64,000 nt of DNA. Source: Ruminococcus flavefaciens (GTDB lineage: Bacteria; Bacillota; Clostridia; Oscillospirales; Ruminococcaceae). The translations under genes were made by a program, and so were the position numbers. Below are positions 43,937 to 51,792 of this stretch, one piece after another. The notes beneath the pieces are model-generated. The model ran no database searches, was not told the origin of the DNA, and saw only the letters and a list, made by a program, of their open reading frames with translations. The first letter of the stretch is position 1; every line of letters begins with the position of its first letter. Where the stretch lies: NCBI GenBank assembly GCA_015067005.1, contig SVNH01000002.1, positions 62,001 through 126,000 of the forward strand, in the 5' to 3' direction.

Positions 43937-44660
43937 ATTCTGATTCTTCCTGCACCTTCGCAAGCCGGCGGCATTTACAATAACGAACAGCGCCGAATAT
44001 ATTAACTATTATAACAATTTGAATAAAGAATAAGATAATTCCAAAGCATTTAAAGCGGTCCTCCCCCGGAGGATTGAAATAGTCGCTGAATGTATCTATG
44101 CACAACAGAGTGATTATGCCGATATTTGGAATATTCAGAACGAGCATCTTCCACAATGCCGATTTATAGTTCTTAGGAGTTATCGAAGTTACAACAATTA
44201 AATATATATTAAAAAATATAAAATCAAGAACAAACAGGCGGAATACCCACTTTGAAATAAAGTTGTCTATTCTTGCGGTTCGTATGCCTTCAACACTGTT
44301 TTTTTCATAGTTATACGCAAGCTTGCTCCAATAATAATTCCTGTCCTCGATAGTAAGCGTGAATTCCGGCGAAACTTTAAGCAGCTTTCCATCCTTGTCA
44401 AAAACCGCTATCTTTATCGTATCGTTTTGCTTAACACTTTCATAATCGTCTGAAATATACTGTATTTTACGCCAGCCGTCCGGCACGTTCTTATTATTAT
44501 CAGACTCAGCAGATGTAGACGTTTCATTGTCTTTTACAAGATAGCTGATCTTTGCCCCTTCCGGAAGTCCATATGTAGCACAATCTACATTCGATTGACA
44601 CCCCGTCAGCAGACACATCATCAGCAGCGAAAGAAATATAAATATCAGTTTCTTTTTCAT
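43935..44660 (-). CDS. Tandem paralogous lipoprotein (second copy)
   Basis: A lipoprotein signal ends in LLTGC with Cys21. An external beta-rich domain follows (about 25-125, with GLPEGAKISYLV, IAVFDKDGKLLKVSPEFTL and NYYWS), then four hydrophobic helices (about 140-230). The upstream neighbour has the same layout and clear sequence similarity, so the two arose by duplication. No family was recognised. GGGAG precedes the ATG. The function is unknown. Confidence 0.8.
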   Translation of the reverse strand: MKKKLIFIFLSLLMMCLLTGCQSNVDCATYGLPEGAKISYLVKDNETSTSAESDNNKNVPDGWRKIQYISDDYESVKQNDTIKIAVFDKDGKLLKVSPEFTLTIEDRNYYWSKLAYNYEKNSVEGIRTARIDNFISKWVFRLFVLDFIFFNIYLIVVTSITPKNYKSALWKMLVLNIPNIGIITLLCIDTFSDYFNPPGEDRFKCFGIILFFIQIVIIVNIFGAVRYCKCRRLAKVQEESE

Positions 44661-44695
44661 AGCACCATCTCCCTACACAGGCGGTTACGAAATTT

Positions 44696-45457
44696 TTAAT
44701 CATGATCCGGCGGAGCGATACGAGCATCAATTTCTGAAAGCCTTTTTTTACGGCATTTCAGGTATCTTTGTACTCCGATAAAATTCAGAAGAAAAAACAC
44801 GCAAAACTCGAAGCAGAACGTGAACTCTTCATCATTTTCAAATCCGTTAGGAGGTGAATAATACTTGCTGAACGCCTCCACAAACGCGCAGGCAACAGAT
44901 ACAATCGCTGGAATATTCAGCAATATTGCGATAAACGGATAATCCTTGCTGCCGTTGGGCGACAATGCAAGTATAAAAATTGATAGCAGCACCAGAGTGT
45001 AAAAAGAAATAACTCCGGACATAGTATGTATTGAATTGAGTCTTGTACTCAGTAGATCGACTTTGACTCCGGTTATCCGATTTTCGTCATAATTATAAAC
45101 TTTTTCACTCCAGTAATAATTCTTCCCCTCGAAACGCAAAGAAAACTCCGGAGAAATTTTGTATATTTTCCCGTCCTCGTCTATCACTGCTACCCGGACT
45201 GAATCGTACTCACTGGCATAGTGTCTTCCGCCGACCTCGATATTATAAACGCCGTGCCAGTCATCCTCATTGTATTCCCCGAGCTCAGTCCCCTTCCATT
45301 CATCCGGAGTTTTTAGTTCGGGAGTTCTTACAAGATAGTTTAACCTCGTTCCCTCGGGCAAGCCCTCTGCCTCCATACTCTGTTCATTAGTTCTGCATCC
45401 TGTCAGCAGAAATATAATCGTGACTGGAAGGAAGAGCAAAAGAAGCCGCTTTTTCAC
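44696..45457 (-). CDS. Tandem paralogous lipoprotein (first copy)
   Basis: The layout is the same as in the neighbour: lipobox LLTGC, a beta-rich outer domain (GLPEGTRLNYLV, VAVIDEDGKIYKISPEFSL and NYYWS), four helices, and a basic C-terminal tail with CRKKR. The start is a GTG at 45457, nine bases after AAGGAG; the ATG at 45466 touches the ribosome site and is unlikely. It is 253 residues long. The two genes are 35 bp apart and probably cotranscribed. The function is unknown. Confidence 0.8.
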   Translation of the reverse strand: MKKRLLLLFLPVTIIFLLTGCRTNEQSMEAEGLPEGTRLNYLVRTPELKTPDEWKGTELGEYNEDDWHGVYNIEVGGRHYASEYDSVRVAVIDEDGKIYKISPEFSLRFEGKNYYWSEKVYNYDENRITGVKVDLLSTRLNSIHTMSGVISFYTLVLLSIFILALSPNGSKDYPFIAILLNIPAIVSVACAFVEAFSKYYSPPNGFENDEEFTFCFEFCVFFLLNFIGVQRYLKCRKKRLSEIDARIAPPDHD

Positions 45458-45626
45458 TCCTACCATCTCCTTTTTTCATGATTATAGCACGACCGCCGCC
45501 GCTTTTCAAGAAAATATCCGGATATTAACAAAACTGTAAATAAATGTAACAATTCGGCGGTATACTGTGATTTAATCTGATTTAAGAAACCTTTGTAGCT
45601 ATTGCACAATCAGGACTTATTTTCAT

Positions 45627-45656
45627 TGTCAAATTGACACAAAACGCCGGTTTTGT
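45627..45656. promoter_or_regulatory. Two adjacent palindromes upstream of the HMA operon
   Basis: TGTCAAATTGACA (45627-45639) is a perfect palindrome. ACAAAAC pairs with GTTTTGT at 45639-45656 around GCCG. They lie in a 300-bp gap, 40-60 bp before a promoter-like TTGACT and TATAAA (15-bp spacing) near 45689-45715. They could be operators. Confidence 0.4.
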
Positions 45657-45766
45657 ATATTTCCTGTAAAATTTCTTATTATAATATTGACTTTGACGCA
45701 AAAAAGGTATAAAATCATTTTGTCAGGTGTTGACACATTATCTATTTTTGGAAGAGGCAAATTTCT

Positions 45767-45913
45767 ATGGATGGTATCGTCTATACTACTGACTTCTGGC
45801 TGGCTGTTTCAGCTGTTATCGCACTTGCAGCTACTAACAGCAAGATCGGCAGATCAGCTTTCAGAAGTTCATCAAAGAACAAGCGCTGCAAAAAAGGAGA
45901 TAAAAATGACTAA
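45767..45913 (+). CDS. 48-residue single-TM protein
   Basis: An ATG at 45767 with GAGG nine bases upstream opens a 48-residue frame. Residues 10-24 (FWLAVSAVIALAATN) are hydrophobic. The C-terminal half is strongly basic (SKNKRCKKGDK) with one Cys. Its last eight bases overlap the start of the HMA gene, a hallmark of coupled translation. A small membrane subunit or adaptor for metal handling is possible. No known family was recognised. Confidence 0.65.
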   Translation: MDGIVYTTDFWLAVSAVIALAATNSKIGRSAFRSSSKNKRCKKGDKND

Positions 45914-46166
45914 GACTGTTATCAGGATCGAAGGCATGATGTGCGGTATGTGTGAATCACACGTAAATGATACCGTTCGCAATACTGTTCCCGCCGTTCA
46001 TGAGGTCAAGTCCTCACGCAAAAACGGTGAAACTATAATCATTACCGATAATGTTCCGGATGAGTCTGAGCTGCGTGCTGCAATTGAAAAGCACGGTTAC
46101 AGGGTGTTGAGCGTGACCTCAGAGCCCTACGAAAAGAAAGGCTTTTCATTATTTAAAAAGAAATGA
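45906..46166 (+). CDS. Heavy-metal-associated (HMA) domain protein
   Basis: This 86-residue cytoplasmic protein has the ferredoxin-like HMA fold with the metal-binding GMMCGMC motif (Cys13 and Cys16). Copper chaperones such as CopZ look like this. The C-terminal tail EKKGFSLFKKK is basic. AAGGAG lies inside the preceding small gene. The longer frame from 45687 crosses the promoter and the small gene and is rejected. A P-type ATPase converges from the right, but its type is not copper-specific. Confidence 0.88.
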   Translation: MTKTVIRIEGMMCGMCESHVNDTVRNTVPAVHEVKSSRKNGETIIITDNVPDESELRAAIEKHGYRVLSVTSEPYEKKGFSLFKKK

Positions 46167-46175
46167 GACAAAACG

Positions 46176-46199
46176 AATGCCTCCCATATGGGAGGCATT
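46176..46199. terminator. Bidirectional terminator
   Basis: AATGCCTCCC pairs with GGGAGGCATT, with T tracts on both sides. It serves the converging HMA and ATPase genes. Confidence 0.9.
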
Positions 46200-46204
46200 T
46201 TCAT

Positions 46205-48619
46205 TTATATAGTTGGTCTGTCGTGCTTCATTTTCTCAACTTTCGTGAAGAGTTCCCTGATCTTATTCAGACCTATCGTGAGGTATCTCATGCACGGCTC
46301 TGCTACGATCGAGAAGTTGATGCAGAGGAGTACGCATCTTGGTGACATTGCTGATATGTCAAAGAATCCGCTTACAAATACCATTGAGAATACAAGTCCG
46401 ACTGCACAGAATATCCACAGCCACATTTTGTAAACATCAAGCGGCTTGCTTATCTCATAAACGATCATCAGTCCGACTATACTAAGCAGTATCGTCGAGG
46501 ATGTTGCAATATCAGCCGCCGTAACGCCGAATATGTCGCCGTAGTAAAGCATCGCGGCAATAATGATCGTATCGGTTATACCTGCCGGCAGCGCTTTAAG
46601 CAGTACGTTAGTCATAAAGCGTCCCTTGATAAGCTGCTTGTTAGGCATCTGCGAAAGGAACAATCCCGGGATTCCTATAGTAAACAGACTTATAAGCGTT
46701 ATCTGTGAAGGCTTCAGCGGATAAGCTATACCGAAACCGATAGTCAGTATCGAAAGTATCAGCGAGAAGATGTTCTTTACAAGGAAAAGACTTCCTGAGC
46801 GTTCAAGGTTATTAACGACCTTCCGTCCTTCGAGGACGACTTCCGGCATCTTTGAGAAGTCTGATTCAAGAAGTACAAGCTGAGAAGCCTGAGCAGCTGC
46901 ATCACTTCCCGAAGCCATTGCAACTGAACAGTCAGCGTCTTTGAGCGCAAGAACATCGTTTACACCGTCGCCGGTCATGGCAACTGTCTTGCCGTTACGC
47001 TTGAGCGCCTGCACAAATTTCCGCTTCTGATCGGGAGTAACTCTTCCGAATACTGTATACCTCATTATCGCATCGTTGATAGAATCATCGGTAATAAGCG
47101 TTGAAGCATCAACGTAGTCCGCTGCGTGTTTGATACCTGCCTGCTTTGCGACCTCGGAGACAGTTACCGGATTATCGCCGGATATAACCTTTATCGCTAC
47201 GCCCTGCTCGGCAAAATACCTGAATGTATCCGGAGCATCCTTACGTATCGGATTTGTAAGGATTATGAAGCAAACCGGAGTTACAGGCTCTGAGAGTGCT
47301 TTACCGTCCGGTCTGCCGTTGTATTTGCCGAATGCAAGAACTCGGTAGCCTTTACGGCTGTTATTCTCAATTGTACTGCGATACCTGTCAAATTCATCCC
47401 TGAGTACGAACTCAGGTGCACCGAGAACATAAGCGCCGGATTCAAATACTACACTGCTGTATTTGAACTCAGAGGAGAATCCCGAATGAGACAGAACATT
47501 CTGACCTGCCGGTCTTTTGAAGTAGTTTTTGACAGCTCGCATGGTCTCGTTATCCGCTGACTGTGCCGCTGCAAAGTCGCTGATAAGACCTTTAATATCG
47601 TCCTCTGTGATGCTCTCATCAGCAGGAACTACTGAATGTACCTGCATAGCATTCTCAGTGATAGTACCCGTCTTGTCAACACACAGAACATCGACTCGCG
47701 CAAGTGTTTCGATACATTTCATATCGTGGATGAGTACCTTCTGATAGGCAAGTCTCATCGCACTGACAGCCATTGTCGTGCTGGCAATGAGGAAAAGTCC
47801 CTCGGGTATCATACCGATAACAGCTGCGACCATTGAACGTATGCTGTCCTTGAAAGGCATATCATAGTAAATGTACTGCTGCCAGAACATCAGTCCGCCG
47901 ATCGGGATGATGATTATACCTGCTAATTTTACTATGCGGTTGAGCGATCTTATCATTTCAGACTGCTCACCTTTTTTGCTTCTCTTTGCCTGTAAAGTGA
48001 GCTTGGATATATAGGAATCCTTGCCGACCTTTTCAAGCCTTGCGTGACATGATCCTGAAACTATATAGCTTCCTGACATAAGCTTATCGCCCGGCTTTTT
48101 TGCGATCTCGTCAGCTTCACCGGTCAGCAGCGATTCGTTTACCGAAGCATTTCCGCTTATCACCCGCGCATCCGCGCTTATCTGATTTCCGGCACCGAAT
48201 ACCGCAATATCGTCAAGAACAAGCTCCTTCGACGGAACTGTTATCTGCTCACCGTTTCGTATTACCGTAGTCACCGGAGCATTCAGCACCGTCAGGCGTT
48301 CAAGTACCTTCTTCGATTTCATTTCCTGTACGATACCAATAAGCGAGTTCGCCATGATGATAGGTATGAACGAAAGATCGCGCCAGCATCCGACTGCTAT
48401 AAGAAATCCGGCAAGCACTACAAACAGAAAATTGAAATAAGTGAAGGTGTTCTCAGCGATTATCTCACGAGTCGTCTTTGAAGGCGATTCGACCGGCTTA
48501 TTGTAAAGCCCCTGAGACATACGCAATTCGACCTGCTCAGTGGTAAGTCCAACGTCAGTATCAGCCTTGAATCGCTCGACATTCTCGACCGATTCAACAA
48601 ATTCCTTTCTTTTCTTCAT
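46205..48619 (-). CDS. CtpE-like cation-transporting P-type ATPase
   Basis: This 804-residue membrane pump hydrolyses ATP to move a cation. It shows the actuator TGE (166-168), phosphorylation site DKTGT with Asp315, PEGL in M4 (272-275), and GDGVND in the P domain. PEGL and the lack of CPC and HMA domains place it near calcium/magnesium-type pumps, most like CtpE, and not among heavy-metal pumps. Ten membrane helices are likely. It has its own promoter and no partner gene. Confidence 0.9.
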   Translation of the reverse strand: MKKRKEFVESVENVERFKADTDVGLTTEQVELRMSQGLYNKPVESPSKTTREIIAENTFTYFNFLFVVLAGFLIAVGCWRDLSFIPIIMANSLIGIVQEMKSKKVLERLTVLNAPVTTVIRNGEQITVPSKELVLDDIAVFGAGNQISADARVISGNASVNESLLTGEADEIAKKPGDKLMSGSYIVSGSCHARLEKVGKDSYISKLTLQAKRSKKGEQSEMIRSLNRIVKLAGIIIIPIGGLMFWQQYIYYDMPFKDSIRSMVAAVIGMIPEGLFLIASTTMAVSAMRLAYQKVLIHDMKCIETLARVDVLCVDKTGTITENAMQVHSVVPADESITEDDIKGLISDFAAAQSADNETMRAVKNYFKRPAGQNVLSHSGFSSEFKYSSVVFESGAYVLGAPEFVLRDEFDRYRSTIENNSRKGYRVLAFGKYNGRPDGKALSEPVTPVCFIILTNPIRKDAPDTFRYFAEQGVAIKVISGDNPVTVSEVAKQAGIKHAADYVDASTLITDDSINDAIMRYTVFGRVTPDQKRKFVQALKRNGKTVAMTGDGVNDVLALKDADCSVAMASGSDAAAQASQLVLLESDFSKMPEVVLEGRKVVNNLERSGSLFLVKNIFSLILSILTIGFGIAYPLKPSQITLISLFTIGIPGLFLSQMPNKQLIKGRFMTNVLLKALPAGITDTIIIAAMLYYGDIFGVTAADIATSSTILLSIVGLMIVYEISKPLDVYKMWLWIFCAVGLVFSMVFVSGFFDISAMSPRCVLLCINFSIVAEPCMRYLTIGLNKIRELFTKVEKMKHDRPTI

Positions 48620-48685
48620 TAACTAAATCCTCACAATCTGCCATTCTGAGCTTAAAAAGCAAAGTAATAAATAATCATACCATTA

Positions 48686-48714
48686 ATTATATCATAATCC
48701 GGAACATTTTTCAA
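48686..48714 (-). promoter_or_regulatory. Promoter of the P-type ATPase gene
   Basis: TTGAAA (48709-48714) and TATAAT (48686-48691) are separated by 17 bp on the minus strand. Confidence 0.7.
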
Positions 48715-48778
48715 TAAGAAGCAGCAACGAAGTGTGATAGTTTGATGAAAATATCGTCACCCGATTTGCAAATCACGG

Positions 48779-48807
48779 TTGACAAAGAGAAGCGTATGTG
48801 ATATAAT
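48779..48807 (+). promoter_or_regulatory. Sigma-A promoter of bioY
   Basis: TTGACA (48779-48784) and TATAAT (48802-48807) match the consensus with 17 bp between them. Confidence 0.85.
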
Positions 48808-48854
48808 ATCATTGTGCAACAAGTTAATAGCCTATTTTTCAAGGAGGTATAGTC

Positions 48855-49418
48855 TTGACACAGACTGCTGACACTATCCGTAATCACTCACCTTTCACCC
48901 TGCGCGAAATGATACTCTGCGCTATGATGACCGCTCTCATGGTTATTTGCGCGTGGATAAGCATACCAACGCAAGTCCCCTTCACGCTTCAGACCTTCGC
49001 TGTTTTCTGTGCAGTTTTCCTGCTCGGCGGACGAAGCAGTTTCTTTTCAATACTAACGTACATAATGCTCGGCGCGGTCGGTATTCCTGTATTTTCGGGT
49101 ATGAAGGGCGGTGTCGGCGTACTCTTCGGTGTGACAGGCGGATATATACTTGGTTTCCTCTTCATTGCCCTTATTTACTGGGGCGTTCAGAAGCTTTTCG
49201 GCGACCATATAGTAACAAATATCGCTGCTGTACTTATCGGACTTCTTGTATGCTATGCTTTTGGCACTGCATGGTTCATACACGTCTATACTGACGCTAT
49301 CAGTATCCATAAGGTGCTGAAGCTCTGCGTTATACCTTTTATTGTACCGGATCTCGCAAAGCTCGCATTGGCTTATATTCTGACTTCAAGAGTTAAGAAG
49401 CAGCTTAACGGCAAATAA
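48855..49418 (+). CDS. bioY: Biotin transporter BioY
   Basis: This 187-residue membrane protein is the substrate-binding S component for biotin of an ECF transporter. It has about six helices and the BioY signatures PFTLQTFAVFCAVFLLGG and GAVGIPVFSGMKGGVG. It starts with a TTG codon, fixed by AAGGAGG seven bases upstream. The energy-coupling ATPases are not nearby and may be shared. A nested-palindrome repeat directly after the stop acts as the terminator. Confidence 0.95.
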   Translation: MTQTADTIRNHSPFTLREMILCAMMTALMVICAWISIPTQVPFTLQTFAVFCAVFLLGGRSSFFSILTYIMLGAVGIPVFSGMKGGVGVLFGVTGGYILGFLFIALIYWGVQKLFGDHIVTNIAAVLIGLLVCYAFGTAWFIHVYTDAISIHKVLKLCVIPFIVPDLAKLALAYILTSRVKKQLNGK

Positions 49419-49420
49419 TC

Positions 49421-49550
49421 AAAAGACTGAGTGAGAGAAGCTCCCTCTGACGGAATCGCGGCAAAAAATTACCGAGCCCATACTTTACAGACTCGGTAAA
49501 CCACTTTTCCGTTAAGAGAAGCTGACTAAATTTCTCTTACTCAGTCTTTT
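49421..49550. repeat. Nested-palindrome repeat, copy B
   Basis: A 19-bp outer stem starting AAAAGACTGAGTG, a middle stem CTCTGACGGAA with TTCCGTTAAGAG, and an inner stem TTACCGAG with CTCGGTAA are nested. The T tract at its end makes it a terminator for bioY. It is homologous to copy A at 31145-31272. Confidence 0.7.
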
Positions 49551-49991
49551 TTATTTCCAGTGATCGAGTGTTGGCAGCATCTGTGTGAAATAGGCTCTTG
49601 CCTGCTCCTGTGGGAACTGCTCGCTGGACATATGCTCAACAAGGAAATCCGTTAGCTGTTCTAACGAGGTATATGCAAATTTACCGTCATTATAGCACCA
49701 TTTGCAGTAGTCCTCATTAAATCCGCCGTCCGGTTCACGGCTGATAGAACTGTCGTCCTCAAGAGGCATTCCGCAGCACTGGCAGACAAGCTTTCGCGGA
49801 GAACCGAGAAGTGTATTGATAGAAACCTCAAACAGATCCGAGAGCAGTTTCAGCGTCTCAGTATTCGGAACTGTTTCTCCGTTCTCCCAGCGGGATACCG
49901 CCTGACGTGTAACAAATACCTTTTCAGCGAGTTCTTCCTGTGATAAGCCCTTTTTATTCCGCAGTTCAAGTATTACTTCTTTTGTTTGCAT
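49551..49991 (-). CDS. XRE regulator with zinc ribbon
   Basis: This 146-residue DNA-binding protein has an N-terminal Cro/C1 helix-turn-helix (about 5-60, LSQEELAEKVFVTRQAVSRWENG) and a C-terminal putative zinc ribbon with CQCCGMPL and CKWCYNDG. Such fusions are common in Firmicutes; the ligand is unknown. ATG at 49991 has GAGG eight bases upstream and is preferred over the GTG at 50000. Confidence 0.85.
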   Translation of the reverse strand: MQTKEVILELRNKKGLSQEELAEKVFVTRQAVSRWENGETVPNTETLKLLSDLFEVSINTLLGSPRKLVCQCCGMPLEDDSSISREPDGGFNEDYCKWCYNDGKFAYTSLEQLTDFLVEHMSSEQFPQEQARAYFTQMLPTLDHWK

Positions 49992-50068
49992 TATTATCAC
50001 CTCAACTATAATATATCACATACCACGCTGAAATTCAAGCAACTGTCTGTTGCTCTTTGAAGTATCGG

Positions 50069-50929
50069 TCATACAGTTTCCTTAACTCTCAGGAACCCCC
50101 TTATATCTTCTAACATCGCAGATGCTGTATTTCTTCCTATACGATACACCTCTCTGAGGACATCAGGATCATGCTCGACATGATTTACCGGCAGTTTCTG
50201 TTCCGGCGCTATGACAAGCGCTCTGCCGTCTGCTTCTGCCGCTGAGACATATTCAAGCTCAGCATTGTACATTTTATGTCTGCGCTTGGCAGCTTTCACG
50301 AATTCGGGGTATTTCCGCATCATGACACGCATAAGATCCGCTGACCTTGAAGGCTTCTTTACGTAGCCGCGCGGCTGTGTAAGTACAACTATATTGCGCT
50401 CGTAGCCGTTCTTCTCCATGAATCTGAGCGGTATTGAATCTGAAATACCGCCATCGAGAAGCTTGCGTCCATCAAGCTCCACTATCCTCGAAACGAGCGG
50501 CATCGAAGCCGAAGCCCTCATCCATTCAAGCATTGAATCGTCAGCTTTTCTGCATCTGTGGTATACGGGTTTGCCTGTCGTTACATCCGTACATACAAGG
50601 TAGAAAGCCTCCGGTGAATCCTCGAATGTTCTGAAATCAAACAGATCAAGCTTTTTCGGGATCTCATGGTAACAGAATTCCGCACCGAACATATCGCCTG
50701 TCTTTATAAACGAGCGCCAGCTGCAATACCTCTTATCTCTTGAAAAGCGAGTGTTATAGCGTATCGCTCTTCTTGGCTGATGCGACTTATAATTACATCC
50801 GAAAGCAGCTCCTGCTGATACGCCAATTATCCCATCGAATTCTATGCCGTTTTCCATCATAACGTCGATAACTCCGGCGGTAAAGAGCCCTCGCATAGCA
50901 CCGCCTTCAAGAACAAGTCCTTTTTTCAT
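50069..50929 (-). CDS. Patatin-like phospholipase
   Basis: This 286-residue serine lipid hydrolase of the RssA/YjjU type has an oxyanion loop GGAMRG, nucleophile motif GVSAGA and catalytic Asp in DGGIS. The start at 50929 is set by GGAGGG; the frame from 51013 includes non-coding sequence. The substrate lipid is unknown. It stands alone on the minus strand. Confidence 0.88.
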   Translation of the reverse strand: MKKGLVLEGGAMRGLFTAGVIDVMMENGIEFDGIIGVSAGAAFGCNYKSHQPRRAIRYNTRFSRDKRYCSWRSFIKTGDMFGAEFCYHEIPKKLDLFDFRTFEDSPEAFYLVCTDVTTGKPVYHRCRKADDSMLEWMRASASMPLVSRIVELDGRKLLDGGISDSIPLRFMEKNGYERNIVVLTQPRGYVKKPSRSADLMRVMMRKYPEFVKAAKRRHKMYNAELEYVSAAEADGRALVIAPEQKLPVNHVEHDPDVLREVYRIGRNTASAMLEDIRGFLRVKETV

Positions 50930-51001
50930 GATGCCCTCCAAAAGAATTGATAGTAACATTATATTACATTTTTTACGAAATGTCAATCGCAAAATATAAA
51001 A

Positions 51002-51027
51002 CTGCCGGGACATCTCTGCCCCGGCAG
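51002..51027 (-). terminator. Terminator of the lipoprotein gene
   Basis: CTGCCGGG pairs with CCCGGCAG, followed on the minus strand by TTTTATA. Confidence 0.85.
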
Positions 51028-51034
51028 CGCCTTA

Positions 51035-51790
51035 TTACTGAAAATCCATGAAATATATGAGATCCGAACCCATCAGCGATGAATAGGAAAGATACCATTT
51101 TCCTTCCTTTTCCACGAAAGAGACACTGTTTCCGGTGAAGCTCTTCCCGTTGGTATCATCGTTGTAGATCATGTACTGACAAGTATATGACTTTGTATAG
51201 TCCGTTCCGAGCGATTTATTGTAATCTTCAAGCACCTCAGGATCAATATCGGAAAGATCATCCATCGTGACCTTGAACGACCACTTATCACCCGCATCGG
51301 TTGCGTAGTATTCCATGATCTTGCGAACGTTGTCCATCGAAGCTTCGATCGCTTTGACGACTGCCGCCTTACGGAATGCTTCATCAGGCGAGATACCGTT
51401 CAGCTGAGGCTCAATAAGCTTGTTATAGCCTTCTATCTCGTCAATACAGAAGAGCGAGTATACGGTCTCAGCATCGTGGTCAAGGTATGCCTGATAGAAT
51501 TTCTGGGCGAGTTCAAGACAATCACTGCACTCTTCTGCGCGTTTTTCTTCAGATTCAGTAGTTTTCTGTTCCTCTCCAGTAGTTTCCTTCGTTGATCCGG
51601 TTGAAGCTTCAGAAGATACAGCAGTTGAAGAAGCCGCAGCAGTTGTTGAATTGACCTCAGTTGCTGATACAGCAGTTGTCTCAGCAGAAGCCGCTGAAGT
51701 CTCTTCGCTGCCGGAGCTGCTGTTCTTGCTGCATCCTGCCAATAGTACCGCTGCTGTACAAAGAATAAGGGAAATTGCGTGTCTGTGCAT
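51035..51790 (-). CDS. Lipoprotein with Ser/Thr-rich linker
   Basis: This 251-residue surface lipoprotein has lipobox LLAGC (Cys20). A low-complexity linker rich in Ser, Thr, Ala and Glu spans about 24-85. A folded alpha/beta domain follows (about 88-250), resembling NTF2-like or DUF4878-type stress proteins in having a LAQKFYQAYLDHDAETVYSLF helix and a sheet ending in GKWYLSYS. That match is weak. The start at 51790 lies 3 bp after the stop of the LRR gene, with AAGGA upstream, so it is cotranscribed. Confidence 0.75.
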   Translation of the reverse strand: MHRHAISLILCTAAVLLAGCSKNSSSGSEETSAASAETTAVSATEVNSTTAAASSTAVSSEASTGSTKETTGEEQKTTESEEKRAEECSDCLELAQKFYQAYLDHDAETVYSLFCIDEIEGYNKLIEPQLNGISPDEAFRKAAVVKAIEASMDNVRKIMEYYATDAGDKWSFKVTMDDLSDIDPEVLEDYNKSLGTDYTKSYTCQYMIYNDDTNGKSFTGNSVSFVEKEGKWYLSYSSLMGSDLIYFMDFQ

Positions 51791-51792
51791 TA

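Noticed and set aside
45687-45905. N-terminal extension of the HMA protein
   Set aside because: It crosses a promoter-like segment and the 48-residue gene; the HMA fold and AAGGAG site begin at 45906.
48808-48854. BirA operator upstream of bioY
   Set aside because: TTGTGCAACAAGTTAA looks partly palindromic, but I could not match the two-armed BirA consensus with confidence.
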